Notes under the pieces: generated by a model
What the model saw: only the letters and a program-made list of their open reading frames with translations
Databases searched by the model: none
What the model was told of the DNA's origin: nothing
Position numbers and translations under genes: made by a program
NCBI GenBank assembly: GCA_964425755.1
Contig: CAYRNY010000020.1
Location: forward strand, 1 to 64,000
Reading direction: 5' to 3'
DNA length: 64,000 nucleotides
Origin: CAYRNY01 sp964425755
GTDB taxonomy: Bacteria > Chloroflexota > Anaerolineae > Aggregatilineales > Aggregatilineaceae
Shown here: positions 17,151 to 26,285 of the stretch, piece by piece
Layout: every line of letters begins with the position of its first letter
Position numbering within the stretch: the first letter of the stretch is position 1

Positions 17151-17301
17151 GTTCCCCGCCGAAATTCCTTGTCGTGACCCCGTCAAGACTACTTCCCGAC
17201 CCCGTGGATGGACTGGCAGACAACAGGCCGCGATGACGCTGACGGCAGTTCAGTGATGACATGTTGTCCGTGCTAGAAATGACCGTAACCCCGCCGGGCG
17301 G

Positions 17302-17817
17302 CTAATCGCGCCGCCTGGCCTTTTCGATATCGCGTGCATCGGCCTGGACGCGCACCAGGCGGCCCAGCATATCCAGCATGAGCTGCACGCGCATGGTGCC
17401 GCTAAGCCGCATATCGAAGATGCCTTCGTAACCTGCCAGCGGGCCGCGACTGATCCGTACGCGGTCGCCCTGCTGGAACTCATCAAAGGGCGCACCGCCG
17501 GATGTGCGCAGTTGCGCCACTTTTTCTTTGATCTCCTGAATCACGCGATCCGGTACCTTTGCCGGATGGCCGTCAAACTCGACCAGCCCGATGGCGAACG
17601 GGACCCAGCGCAAGGCCGAGATGCCAACCGTGTCCAGGTCCGCGCGCACGAACAGGTAGCGCGGAAAGAGGGGGCGTATCTTACGCGAGCGAGGGTTAAC
17701 CGGTTTGACTTTGACCGAAGGAAAGAAGACCTCAAAGCCCTGGGCTTCGAGATAGTTGTTGACAGGCGCTTCCTTTTTCGGCTTGGTGTGCATAACATAC
17801 CATGATGCAGTGGTCAT
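17302..17817 (-). CDS. NusG-paralogue transcription antiterminator (RfaH/UpxY type)
   Basis: A 171-residue NusG-like protein. The NGN domain covers about residues 1-105 (ASWYVMHTKPKKEAPVNNYL, FFPSVKVKPVNPRSRKI, PLFPRYLFVRAD) and a KOW domain follows at about 115-171 (FQQGDRVRISRGPLAGYEGI). The N-terminus has the T-K-P-K and FPRYLF signatures of specialised paralogues rather than of housekeeping NusG. Such proteins help RNA polymerase through long polysaccharide operons. It is the first gene before the sugar dehydratase, 151 bases upstream. The chosen ATG has GGGGAGG seven bases before it. No ops-like element was recognised. Confidence 0.88.
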   Translation of the reverse strand: MTTASWYVMHTKPKKEAPVNNYLEAQGFEVFFPSVKVKPVNPRSRKIRPLFPRYLFVRADLDTVGISALRWVPFAIGLVEFDGHPAKVPDRVIQEIKEKVAQLRTSGGAPFDEFQQGDRVRISRGPLAGYEGIFDMRLSGTMRVQLMLDMLGRLVRVQADARDIEKARRRD

Positions 17818-17967
17818 CCCGCCTCCCCAACGGTTTTTGCTCATGCTGTGTGGTCAACTGGCGCACGCGTCTACACGCTAACGAGATCGATGGTTATATT
17901 AATTTAAGCAGATGTATATGAATTTTAACAATCTCTAAACTAGTCCCATTTTATCCGGCCCTGACAT

Positions 17968-17997
17968 AGCGTACTTCAAAAACTGGACGCTTGTCAA
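17968..17997 (-). promoter_or_regulatory. Promoter upstream of the NusG-like gene
   Basis: On the minus strand TTGACA (17992-17997) is separated by 18 bases from TACGCT (17968-17973). This would give a leader of about 140 bases before the NusG-like start. A second AT-rich -10-like site lies closer to the gene. Confidence 0.5.
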
Positions 17998-18115
17998 GCG
18001 TTCTGCATAGTGAAAATAGCACATGCACTTGTATTGACGAGTGTAGGATGATTACGCGCGCCGCTCAATAGTACGGGGGACTGGAGCCGCCTGATCTGGA
18101 CGGCGCGATCAACAA

Positions 18116-18145
18116 GCGGAATGCTCGCGGCGGCAAGCATTCCGC
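18116..18145 (-). terminator. Terminator after the DUF4012 gene
   Basis: A perfect 10-bp stem (GCGGAATGCT and AGCATTCCGC) with a 10-base loop lies 35 bases downstream of the DUF4012 stop codon and is followed on the minus strand by TTGTTG. The T-run is weak. Confidence 0.6.
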
Positions 18146-18179
18146 ACCGGGGGTGATTGCGCTTCGTCCCCGCGCGGCG

Positions 18180-20261
18180 TCAGTGGCGGTAGACGATCTC
18201 GATCGTCTTGTCGGTCATCAACTGCACGCGGAATTCCAGGATCGGGCTGTCGATCTCGAATGTGGCGGATGCTGCCGGCGAGACGCTGATGATCGTCGCG
18301 TCGGGGGGCAGCGTGACCTGGACATTGGCGAAATCCGTGAGCGTGCCGGGCTGCTTTTCCAGCCGGAGCGTGTAGCGCCGGTACGGGCCAAACTGCTCGA
18401 CCAGTGCCGGGGTTGTATAGGCCAGCCGGTACCGTTCGCTCGTGTCATACGCCACGCTGACGACCGACACGAACGCGGTGTAATCGTCCGCTTCGACGAC
18501 CTGCGGGGTGCTGGAGAAGCCCTCCGCATCGTGCAGGATGCTTTCGGGCGGCACGAAAAGCTGCAGCAGGTTGTGATAGTCGATATCGCTGTAGTGCGCC
18601 GGCTTGACCGCCGGGTCCTGTTCTGCCACGCGTGCCAGGTAATCGTAATTGACCGCCAGGCGGCTGTCGAGCGTCCCGTCGGCCTGGATGCGCACGTCAT
18701 AGGTGATCTGGCGCGTGATCGAACGGTTAGACTTGTTGCCCAGGTTGGCATCGGCGACCATCAGGTAATCGGTCCCGGTCCCGGTTTCCTGCTTGCCGGA
18801 CCATCCGAGCGCGTCCAGGGCGGCGTTCAGACTCTCGTCGCGCATGTAGATCATGATGTGTTTTTCTTGCAGCGCGCGCAGCAACGCCTGCCGCAAGGCA
18901 CCACTTTGGGCCTGGTCGGCACGTTGCCAGTCATCAAAAATCTGCCGGTACAGCGCCACCAGGAAGCGTTTGTGCGGGGTGTCGCCTTCACCTTCCGCGC
19001 GGATCCGGTAGATCACATCGCGGAAATTCGACGGGGCCACGGTTTCGTTGTAGCCCGGCACGACGACCTCGCCCAACCCTTCCAGGACGTACTCAAACGC
19101 GACGATGTCGATCGCGATCACACCGTCGACCGGCGACTGGGGGTTGTTGCCCTGGTCGTAATACCACGCCGCCATTTTTGCCGTCGTTGGGAAGTCCGGC
19201 GACCAGCTACCGTCCCACGCCGCGTAGATCGGCTCGCCGTAGGGAATCCACCATTCGGGGATGTCGAGTTCGCTTGCCAGGGCGCGGTTCGGCGGGTTCG
19301 GGCTTGTGGACGTGGTGGGATAGTAGTCGTAACGCGCCACGCGGCCCCGGTCGACCTGGAGCCACCCGTAGGTGCTGATGTAGCCGCCCGATGGCCGCAG
19401 CTCGTCGCTGTTCTGCGAGAGGATCAGGTACGTGCGCGGTTCCGTGATGCCCAGGGCGGTATCCAGCAGCGTCGGGGCGTCCAGCAGCACGTCGTTGATC
19501 TCGGCGAGCTGCCTGTGATACTGCGCCAGCCCGTCAAAGGTTTCGAGCACGGCGGGCGAGACCTCGGCCAGGTTGAACTGGCTGATGGTCGCCTGTGCCG
19601 CGTCCAAATGCTGCTGCGCGGTCCGAAAACGGCTGCGGCCCAATGACGTGAGTTCCACCAGCCGCGCCCCGGACGAAAACTGGGGCGATAGCGTCTCGGT
19701 TTCCTGTCCGCCGGCCACGAAAAAGATCGTGGGCTGCAACCCGGCCAGAATATCGTTAGCCGCCAGGCCAAGCTCTTGGGCCGCTTCCAACGACTTGAGC
19801 GATGTGTCCAGGTCTGCGTTGAGGAAGGTGAACGGGCGCAGGAAAAACGTGTTGCGCTTGGCGAGCGCCAGGCTGCTGTTCAACTCGTTGACCCGCGTCC
19901 GGAGCCGGTCGAAATCTTCCAGCGTGAGTTCGGTCATGGGGGTGTTGCTGATCGTTTGCCAGTCCCGGTCCAGCCCGTGCCAGGCCTGGTCGATCCCGTT
20001 CTGCGCGTTGCTGACCAGCACCAGCCCGCCCATGACAAGCGCCGCGATCAGCCCCAGGGCGATGCCACCGGCCAGCAGCCAGTTGACGCGCTTCAAGCGC
20101 CGCCGGATCCGCCGGGCGACGCGGTAGGGGCCGCCGCGCCGTTTCCTGCGGCGGCGCTCGTGGACCTGCGGCATGACCTTTTCGGACAGCGGCATGTCCT
20201 GCTCAGGGGTGCGGGGCATGTTGGGCGGTACGTTGTGGCCTTGTGCTTTGGCTTTATCCAT
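18180..20261 (-). CDS. DUF4012 domain protein, polysaccharide region
   Basis: A 693-residue protein. The first 60 residues are basic and Arg-rich (RRRKRRGG, RRIRRRLK), then one membrane helix at about 58-83 anchors it, leaving most of the chain outside. The DUF4012 region is recognised by YLILSQNSDELRPSGGYIS at about 275-295 and the later W-S-P-D-F-P segment. The C-terminal part is predicted beta-rich. DUF4012 proteins are common near exopolysaccharide genes in Chloroflexota and Gram-positive bacteria, but their action is unknown. It follows the tyrosine autokinase gene on the same strand. The ribosome-binding site is weak. Confidence 0.82.
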   Translation of the reverse strand: MDKAKAQGHNVPPNMPRTPEQDMPLSEKVMPQVHERRRRKRRGGPYRVARRIRRRLKRVNWLLAGGIALGLIAALVMGGLVLVSNAQNGIDQAWHGLDRDWQTISNTPMTELTLEDFDRLRTRVNELNSSLALAKRNTFFLRPFTFLNADLDTSLKSLEAAQELGLAANDILAGLQPTIFFVAGGQETETLSPQFSSGARLVELTSLGRSRFRTAQQHLDAAQATISQFNLAEVSPAVLETFDGLAQYHRQLAEINDVLLDAPTLLDTALGITEPRTYLILSQNSDELRPSGGYISTYGWLQVDRGRVARYDYYPTTSTSPNPPNRALASELDIPEWWIPYGEPIYAAWDGSWSPDFPTTAKMAAWYYDQGNNPQSPVDGVIAIDIVAFEYVLEGLGEVVVPGYNETVAPSNFRDVIYRIRAEGEGDTPHKRFLVALYRQIFDDWQRADQAQSGALRQALLRALQEKHIMIYMRDESLNAALDALGWSGKQETGTGTDYLMVADANLGNKSNRSITRQITYDVRIQADGTLDSRLAVNYDYLARVAEQDPAVKPAHYSDIDYHNLLQLFVPPESILHDAEGFSSTPQVVEADDYTAFVSVVSVAYDTSERYRLAYTTPALVEQFGPYRRYTLRLEKQPGTLTDFANVQVTLPPDATIISVSPAASATFEIDSPILEFRVQLMTDKTIEIVYRH

Positions 20262-20279
20262 GATCGTTCTTTCACGCTT

Positions 20280-20293
20280 GGCTACTGGCTACG
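20280..20293. repeat. Two-unit heptamer repeat, GGCTACT/GGCTACG
   Basis: Two adjacent seven-base units lie just upstream of the DUF4012 start codon on its minus-strand leader side. They belong to the same class of short heptamer arrays seen at four other intergenic sites here. Confidence 0.4.
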
Positions 20294-20356
20294 GATTCAG
20301 ACGGCTGACATGAGGCTGTTTGAAACGTCCCCCGGCCTTTGCCCGGCAGCGTAGCG

Positions 20357-20374
20357 ACAAAACCGGCCCCGGTT
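20357..20374 (-). terminator. Small terminator-like hairpin after the tyrosine autokinase
   Basis: AACCGG and CCGGTT arms form a compact hairpin, followed on the minus strand by TTTTGTC. It lies about 90 bases downstream of the kinase stop codon and may give partial termination before DUF4012. Confidence 0.4.
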
Positions 20375-20462
20375 TGCGCTTGCGCGGGGCGCGGGGCTGG
20401 CGGATGGGACAGCTTACGTCGCCGGGCGCGCTGTGGCGATCGGCGTGGTGCCTGGCACGCGA

Positions 20463-22088
20463 TCACTGGTTGCTGTAGTAGTAATACTCATAGCCATAGT
20501 ATTCCTGGTCGCGCTTGCTGGTGGCGTTCAGGACCACGCCGGCGATCTCGACTTCCAGGTGTTCCAGCGTCTCTTTGAGCCGCTGGGCCGCGCCAATACG
20601 CGTGTAGCCGGACTGGAGCACGGCCAGGACCGGGGATTCCAGCGAAGCCGCCAGGATCGCGCTGTCGGCGACGACGAGCGACGGGGGCGTGTCATATAGC
20701 ACGATGTCCACGTCCCACACGTCCTGGAACTGCTCGTTCCACATGCGCATGGCCGGCGACCCTAACACCTCGGTCGGGTTCAGGGGCGTGACGCCGCTGG
20801 TCAGCACGCGCAAACCGGGCACCTGGCTGTGCTGGAGATACTGGTCGAGCATCTGCCGGGCGTCGGCGTTGGCGATCTCGGCCTCAATTTCATCCGGGGC
20901 CAGGCTCAGCAAGTTGGACAGTCCAATCTGGTTGTCGAGGCCAAAAATCTCGTGCAGCCGGGGCCGCCGCAGGTCCGCGTCGACCAGCAGGATTCGGAAC
21001 CCGGCCATCGCCAGCGTCACCGCGAGGTTCGCCGATACCACGCTCTTGCCCTCGGTCGGGCCGGGGCTGGTGATCACATACGTGTGGCGGAAGGTGCCGT
21101 TGGTGGAGAACATCAGGTTCGTGCGCAGCATGCGGTATTGCTCGGAGACCGGCGAGTTCGGTTGCAGGTACGCGATCAGGCGCTCCGGGTAGCTGTCGGT
21201 CTTTTTGCCGAACTGCGGGATCGTCGCCAGCGTCGCCATGCCCAAGACCTGCGAGACTTCGTGCGGCGTCTTGACCGTGTTGTCGAGATATTCGATCAGC
21301 AACACGACGCCAACGGCCAGCGCCGCACCGACCATCGCGGCCAGCAGCGTTCGTGACATCGTGTTCGAAGGGAGCGGTTGCTGTGGAATCCGTGCGGGCT
21401 GCACGATATCCAGCGAGTTGACGCGCCGCTGCAAGCTGGCGATCGTCGCCGAGAATTCGGCGATCGTGCTGGATGCCTGGTTGATCTGCGTGACCAGGGC
21501 GCTACGCTCATCGCGCAACTGCTGGAGTTCTTCGCCGTCAATGGTGGAGGCGATCTGGCTGTCGACGTTGCTCAGTTGCAGGCGCATCTGGCCGAGTTCC
21601 TCGTTCAGCCGCGCGATCTCGTCGTTCGCCAGGTTGATCTGGCTCTGCTGTTCTTCGGTCAGGTTGGTCGGGCTGTTCAGAATAAGCTGGCGCGCGAGTT
21701 CGTTCGCCATATCCGCCGCCAGTACCGGGTCGGTGTAGGTTACCTTCAGAACCAGCAGCGACGTTTGCGGCACGATTTGCGTGTCCAGTGCCGCGCTTAG
21801 CTCCCCCGGTGTGACCGGGAAACCGCCCGCTTCAATGGTGGCTTGCAGCGTGTCGTGATACTTGGCGATGACGGCATAGGTCTGGGCCAGCTCCTGCCCG
21901 ACCGATATCTCGCTGGCTTGCGGGTCGGGCGCTTCGATAAAGCTGCCGACCGAGATGCTCACCCAGGCCTGGTATTGATCAGGCTGGCGACTCGTATACA
22001 GGTACGCCGCGCCACCCGCCAAGAAAGCCGCCAGTGCGATCAGCCACCACCATCTCCGGAAGAGTCGGATGTACGCTTCAAGTTCCAT
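20463..22088 (-). CDS. Wzz-type tyrosine autokinase for exopolysaccharide synthesis
   Basis: A 541-residue protein joining a Wzz chain-length domain to a BY-kinase. Membrane helices lie at about 16-34 and 246-266; the loop between them is coiled-coil-like and outside. The cytoplasmic kinase has Walker A (SPGPTEGKSVVSANLAV), Walker A' (ILLVDADLRRP) and Walker B (IVLYDTPPS). The C-terminus carries the autophosphorylation Tyr cluster (EYYGYEYYYY). Cycles of phosphorylation control polymer length and export with a Wzx/Wzy machine, whose other members are not in this window. The start has AAGGGT upstream, and the gene is divergent from the beta-propeller gene. Confidence 0.93.
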   Translation of the reverse strand: MELEAYIRLFRRWWWLIALAAFLAGGAAYLYTSRQPDQYQAWVSISVGSFIEAPDPQASEISVGQELAQTYAVIAKYHDTLQATIEAGGFPVTPGELSAALDTQIVPQTSLLVLKVTYTDPVLAADMANELARQLILNSPTNLTEEQQSQINLANDEIARLNEELGQMRLQLSNVDSQIASTIDGEELQQLRDERSALVTQINQASSTIAEFSATIASLQRRVNSLDIVQPARIPQQPLPSNTMSRTLLAAMVGAALAVGVVLLIEYLDNTVKTPHEVSQVLGMATLATIPQFGKKTDSYPERLIAYLQPNSPVSEQYRMLRTNLMFSTNGTFRHTYVITSPGPTEGKSVVSANLAVTLAMAGFRILLVDADLRRPRLHEIFGLDNQIGLSNLLSLAPDEIEAEIANADARQMLDQYLQHSQVPGLRVLTSGVTPLNPTEVLGSPAMRMWNEQFQDVWDVDIVLYDTPPSLVVADSAILAASLESPVLAVLQSGYTRIGAAQRLKETLEHLEVEIAGVVLNATSKRDQEYYGYEYYYYSNQ

Positions 22089-22352
22089 TTGCTACCCTTC
22101 GAACCCGCATGTTAGATAAAGTGCTAAGTCCAATCTTAACAATTCAATACAAGTGTGTTAGAATAAAATTTGAATGTTTAACTCAGTAATATGTTATGAT
22201 TAAAAATCCCGACCTGGGGATGACGCGTTGCGTAGATTGGTGTTTTCGTGCAAAATTGTACCCGGGGCCGGGACCGATCGCAAATCATGTTGTTTATCAT
22301 TGTTTCGTTGTCACCCACTGCAACCGCAAAATTTGGTCACAAGGAGTATCTC
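22089..22352. promoter_or_regulatory. AT-rich divergent promoter region
   Basis: The stretch 22125-22205 is distinctly AT-rich and should hold promoters for both the autokinase gene (minus) and the beta-propeller gene (plus). A plus-strand TTGAAT at 22170 with TATGAT at 22195 is possible but has a long 19-base spacer. No coding frame is convincing. Confidence 0.4.
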
Positions 22353-24419
22353 ATGCGGGGACAAAGACTTCTTCCCATAGCGATTATCTTGGCGCTGCTG
22401 ATCACCGCCATTCCGCACGTTGATCAGGTCGAACGGGTTGCGGGCCAGGCTGGTTCCTGCGAAGTTCTCATTTCGCGCGCGTTATCCGATCTGGGCACCA
22501 ACTGCGCCGGGCTGGGACCGGACAGCGTCTGCTACGGCTATGCAGAGGCTTCGGCTACGCTGGCCGGTGATCAACAGCCACCGGCGGGGTTCTTCGCTCA
22601 GCCTGGATATCAGACGGACCTGGTGTCGATTGAGAGCGTTTCGACCGGTTCGCTGTCACTGGCCGATTCCCAGTGGGGCATCGCCGTGATGAACCTGCAG
22701 GCCGATACGCTGAGTGCGTCAACCAACCAGAGCACCGTCTATCTTATGCTGGGTGACGTCCAGATCACCAACCTGGTCGAACTGCCCGACCGGCCAGGCC
22801 GGGCCCCATCCCGGATCGCGCCGATGCAGGAGTTCACGCTGCTGACCGACGACGCGGTTATGGAGTGCATCGACGCGCCGCCGTCGGTGCTGGTGGTACA
22901 GTCACCGGACCGCTTGCCGGTGACGATCACGGTGAATGGTGTCCCCCTAGAGCTGAATTCGACCGTGATTCTCCGCGCGCCTGCGGAGAATGAACTGCAG
23001 GTGATAACCGGCAACGGTGGGGCTACGCTGTTCCCCGATGGGCCGAATCGGGTCGCGGTGCCGGCGGGCGTGTCGGTGGACGTGCTCATCGGTGATGACG
23101 TGATCGAGTGGACGAATTGGCGCGTGATGTCACAGGGCGAGTGGGACCGTTACGCCGCGCTCGAAAACGTGCCGCAGAACATTCTGCGCGCCGGGTACGT
23201 CAACCCGTCGATCATCATCCCGTCGGCGGTAGGCCAGCCGCCGCCCCAGGTGCAGTTGCCCGGCGGCATCACGCGGCCTACGCCTCCGCAGGGGCCGCCT
23301 TTCCCGCTGATCGCGATGCACACCGGGCGACCGGGCCGCGCGCTCGACCGCGCGCCGTGGGAACCTGTGGCAGTCGGTGCGGAGGTCTGCTCGGAGTGGG
23401 CGCTGTTCCAGAGCAACCGCAACAATAACTGGGAAGTCCTGCGGCTTGATTTCGGCGAGGCCGGGGGCATTACGAATGTCTCGCAAAGCGTCCAGAGCGC
23501 GGATATCTCACCCACGTTCTCACCCGATGGCGAATGGGTCGCCTTCACCTCGAACCGCGATCCGGTCGGTAGTTGGGAGATCTATCTCGCCCGCAGCGAC
23601 GGCAGCGACCAGCAGCGCATGACGTACAACACGGCGATCGACGTTAACCCGGTCTGGGGGCCGGGCAGCCTGGTCGTGTTTGAGAGCAACCGCGACCGTA
23701 ACTGGGAGCTGTACATGATCGACGTGGCCGGTGACGGCGTGCCGGTGCGCTTGACGGACGACCCGGGCAACGACCTGGGCGCGTTCTGGTACCCGGACGG
23801 CGAGCACATCGTCTTTGAGAGCGACCGCGACGGTGACTGGGAGCTATACCGGCTCAACGTGCTGACGGGCGACCTGGTACAGTTGACCGACAACGACACC
23901 CGCGACCGCCAGCCGATCGTCTCGCACGATGGCGCGACTATCGCCTGGCTTCAGACGGACGAGGACGGGGTCGAGAACCTGTGGCTGATGGATACGGCCA
24001 CCAACGAAACCTCGCAGTTGACCGCCTCTGAGACCGACATCAAGGGCCACGTCTTCTCGCCGGACGATTCGCTGATTGCCTACTACGCGCAGGACGACCT
24101 GCAGGGTGACTTCGAGGTCTACGTGGTCGAGGTCGAGACGGGCCAGATCAGCGCGCTGACGGACAACGCCGTCCATGACACCGCGCCGACCTTCTACTGC
24201 CAGACGTCGGGCGTGATCTACCAGTCGGTGGTCGACGACACGCCGGGCCGCCCGGGGCAGTATGACCTGTTCATCGTCGACCCGCTGCCGTTGGGCACCG
24301 TCAGCACCCCGCTGCAGCTCACCTTCGAGCCTGCGTCCGACGACGTGTTCGCAGTGAGCGATCCGCGCACTGAGGCCAACACCAGGCCCAACCTGATCCT
24401 GCCCGGCCCGCTCCGCTAA
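22353..24419 (+). CDS. Secreted TolB-like beta-propeller protein
   Basis: A 688-residue protein. A signal peptide covers about residues 1-30 (LLPIAIILALLITAIPH). The N-terminal third is a beta-rich region of unknown kind with several cysteines. A Pro-rich hinge at about 315-340 leads into a propeller of PD40-type repeats (about 375-640) with recurrent units such as SPTFSPDGEWVAFTSNRD, VVFESNRDRNWELYMID and IVFESDRDGDWELYRLN. Such repeats bind partners or glycans at the surface. I chose the ATG with AAGGAG seven bases upstream, which starts directly at the signal peptide. Its divergent position next to the autokinase suggests an envelope role. Confidence 0.85.
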   Translation: MRGQRLLPIAIILALLITAIPHVDQVERVAGQAGSCEVLISRALSDLGTNCAGLGPDSVCYGYAEASATLAGDQQPPAGFFAQPGYQTDLVSIESVSTGSLSLADSQWGIAVMNLQADTLSASTNQSTVYLMLGDVQITNLVELPDRPGRAPSRIAPMQEFTLLTDDAVMECIDAPPSVLVVQSPDRLPVTITVNGVPLELNSTVILRAPAENELQVITGNGGATLFPDGPNRVAVPAGVSVDVLIGDDVIEWTNWRVMSQGEWDRYAALENVPQNILRAGYVNPSIIIPSAVGQPPPQVQLPGGITRPTPPQGPPFPLIAMHTGRPGRALDRAPWEPVAVGAEVCSEWALFQSNRNNNWEVLRLDFGEAGGITNVSQSVQSADISPTFSPDGEWVAFTSNRDPVGSWEIYLARSDGSDQQRMTYNTAIDVNPVWGPGSLVVFESNRDRNWELYMIDVAGDGVPVRLTDDPGNDLGAFWYPDGEHIVFESDRDGDWELYRLNVLTGDLVQLTDNDTRDRQPIVSHDGATIAWLQTDEDGVENLWLMDTATNETSQLTASETDIKGHVFSPDDSLIAYYAQDDLQGDFEVYVVEVETGQISALTDNAVHDTAPTFYCQTSGVIYQSVVDDTPGRPGQYDLFIVDPLPLGTVSTPLQLTFEPASDDVFAVSDPRTEANTRPNLILPGPLR

Positions 24420-24444
24420 CGCACTCGATATCGCTAATCCACAG

Positions 24445-24474
24445 GCCCGCAGCCGGACGCGACCGGTTGCGGGC
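24445..24474 (+). terminator. Stem-loop after the beta-propeller gene
   Basis: A 12-bp stem (GCCCGCAGCCGG and CCGGTTGCGGGC, with one G-T pair) lies 25 bases past the stop codon. No T-run follows, so it may stabilise the 3' end as well as terminate. Confidence 0.5.
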
Positions 24475-24526
24475 TTGCTGTATGTGGGGCTACCGTGCAG
24501 CTTACCGCGCGTTTCCGGCGTACGTT

Positions 24527-24556
24527 TTGATTCCCCGGCACGGCTTCCGGTACAAT
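24527..24556 (+). promoter_or_regulatory. Promoter of dtd
   Basis: TTGATT and TACAAT are separated by 18 bases and lie about 65 bases upstream of the dtd start codon. The -10 box differs from consensus at one position. Confidence 0.6.
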
Positions 24557-24622
24557 GGGCGTGTTTGGTTCTCCGGGCGGACGATCGCTGGTGCTGCCCG
24601 GTCGCGTAAGGGAGCGTACTGT

Positions 24623-25078
24623 ATGCGTGTGTTGTTGCAGCGCGTGTCGTATGGCGCGGTGCGCGTCGATGGTGACGTGGTCGGCAGCATCGATCACGGT
24701 TTTGTGATCCTGGCCGGTGTGGGGCACGCGGACGGCGAGGATCAGGCTGCGTGGCTTGCGCGTAAGATCGCGGGGCTGCGCGTGTTCGAAGACGACGACG
24801 GGAAATTCAACCGCTCGCTGCTGGATGTGGGTGGGGGCTGCCTGGTGGTGTCACAGTTCACGCTGTTCGCGGATGCACGCAAGGGCCGCCGCCCCAGTTT
24901 CACGCACGCCGCCCCGCCGGAAAAAGCCGAGCCGCTGATCGCGCGTTTTGCGACGCTGCTGCGCCAGGCCGGGGTCGCACGCGTCGAGATGGGGCAGTTC
25001 GGCGCGCGGATGCAGGTCGAGATTCACAACGACGGCCCAGTGACGATCTGGCTCGACACGGACGAACTCGGCAAGTGA
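24623..25078 (+). CDS. dtd: D-aminoacyl-tRNA deacylase
   Basis: A 151-residue enzyme that removes D-amino acids wrongly attached to tRNA, a cytoplasmic proofreading step. Both DTD signatures are visible: SQFTLFADARKGRRP in the middle and the cis-Gly-Pro loop NDGPVT near the C-terminus. The N-terminus MRVLLQRVSYGAVRVDG is typical and the length is normal. A longer frame upstream is not needed; this ATG has AGGGAG at good spacing and follows a good promoter. It is transcribed alone and converges on a DUF4013 gene. Confidence 0.96.
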   Translation: MRVLLQRVSYGAVRVDGDVVGSIDHGFVILAGVGHADGEDQAAWLARKIAGLRVFEDDDGKFNRSLLDVGGGCLVVSQFTLFADARKGRRPSFTHAAPPEKAEPLIARFATLLRQAGVARVEMGQFGARMQVEIHNDGPVTIWLDTDELGK

Positions 25079-25109
25079 TCCCTGTGCGGCGTGCTGGCGC
25101 GGGCACGCC

Positions 25110-25859
25110 TCACAGCGCGCTCGTCCTGCCCGACGGTGGCGCGATCGGGCGGACCACGCGGGACCGGGGGCGCTGCGCCTGCAGCACGGTGGCCCACTGC
25201 CCGTTGAGGTGCGCGATCACCGTGAGGTGGATGAACTGCACGAAGGCCGGCAGGAAGCACGCCGACACCGCGACGATCGATATCAGGTGCGCCAGCACGG
25301 ACACCACGAACAGGTACAGCATCAACAGGCTCGCTTGCGCGCGCAGGCTCCATACCTGCCGCAGCGCTTCGGGCACGTTCAACAGCGCGCCAAACTCGCC
25401 GCTTGCCGCGTACCGCGCGATGCCGGTCATCACGATCGGCGCGCTAAGCACCATCCACGCCAGCGCCAACAGGCCGAAGAGCAGCGCCAGCGCCAGCGCC
25501 CCGCGATCCGGCGTCCAGCCGGAGTCCTCGAGCAGCAGCCGCGCGAGGTTGAACCCGTCGAACGCCTGCAGGGTCAGGCTCGCGCCGGCGATCACGAAGA
25601 TGATCGCCGGCAGGTAATACACCAGCGTGCCCGCCAGCAGCACCGCGCCGCCCGCGAGGTCCGTGCCAAAACCCCAGTCGGGCAGCTCGCTGTCACGCGC
25701 GTGCAGCACGTCGCGGATGATGCGCAGTTGGTAGCCGAACAGGATGACGACCGGCACCAGCAGCGGCGCGAACAACGCCAGCACGCTGCCGATCAGTATC
25801 TTGCTCACCGCGTTGGGGCCGGAAAACGGGTATTTGATGGCGCGTCCCAGGTCGATCAC
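25110..25859 (-). CDS. DUF4013 membrane protein (copy A')
   Basis: A 249-residue membrane protein of the DUF4013 family. It begins with the family segment DLGRAIKYPFSGPNAVSKILIGSV and then has five or six hydrophobic helices, with YQLRIIRDVLHARDSELPDWGFG between the first two. Function is unknown; the fold resembles GlpM/YIP1-like membrane proteins in outline only. The start is GTG with AGGAGA ten bases upstream. It is the last gene of a four-gene set whose first gene is also DUF4013. Confidence 0.8.
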   Translation of the reverse strand: MIDLGRAIKYPFSGPNAVSKILIGSVLALFAPLLVPVVILFGYQLRIIRDVLHARDSELPDWGFGTDLAGGAVLLAGTLVYYLPAIIFVIAGASLTLQAFDGFNLARLLLEDSGWTPDRGALALALLFGLLALAWMVLSAPIVMTGIARYAASGEFGALLNVPEALRQVWSLRAQASLLMLYLFVVSVLAHLISIVAVSACFLPAFVQFIHLTVIAHLNGQWATVLQAQRPRSRVVRPIAPPSGRTSAL

Positions 25860-25898
25860 GGTTCGCTGTCTCCTACCTCTGGTTGCGGCTGGCGGGGC

Positions 25899-26258
25899 TT
25901 ACTGGGAGCGTTCGCGTGCTTCCCGGTCGCGGGCCAGCAGCAGCGCTTCCAGCTCGTAGACCATGTCGTCGTCCAGCTCTTCGATCAGGCGTTCAACGCG
26001 GTCAGGGTATGAGCGCTTAGCCTTGCCACGCCCCTCGCTGCCGGCATAGTCCCCGGCGCGCCCGACATTGAATCCGCTGTGCCACACGGCGTAGGTCATC
26101 GCGATCGCGCCGGACATGAAGATCGCCATCAGCGCGACGACCTCACCGCCGTTCATTTGCGCGATCGGGCCGGTGACACCGGTCAGCGAGATGCCCGCCA
26201 CCGAGATGAACGCTCCCCAGATAATCGTCGTTGCGATCAGGCGCATGATTTCGCGCAT
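25899..26258 (-). CDS. Small two-helix membrane protein (copy B')
   Basis: A 119-residue protein with two membrane helices (about residues 6-27 and 38-62) and a charged cytoplasmic tail. The tail ends in a motif shared with the next gene upstream: RVERLIEELDDDMVYELEAL then LLARD. I do not recognise the family. The tail could be a short protein-protein contact helix. The ATG has GGGAGAA upstream. It lies between its own paralogue and a DUF4013 gene. Confidence 0.7.
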   Translation of the reverse strand: MREIMRLIATTIIWGAFISVAGISLTGVTGPIAQMNGGEVVALMAIFMSGAIAMTYAVWHSGFNVGRAGDYAGSEGRGKAKRSYPDRVERLIEELDDDMVYELEALLLARDREARERSQ

Positions 26259-26285
26259 TGTGTGTTCTCCCGTTTTCCCTGTGTG

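Larger units (their letters stand above)
17818..18179. other. Promoter region of the NusG-like gene, no gene seen
   Basis: This gap between the DUF4012 and NusG-like genes holds an AT-rich block (17880-17960), a TTGACA-type promoter and the DUF4012 terminator, each listed separately. No coding frame is convincing. Confidence 0.55.

Noticed and set aside
17302..17817. Housekeeping nusG
   Set aside because: The gene is not beside secE or rplK and has the N-terminal pattern of specialised paralogues within a polysaccharide region. A complete genome would be needed to exclude it fully.
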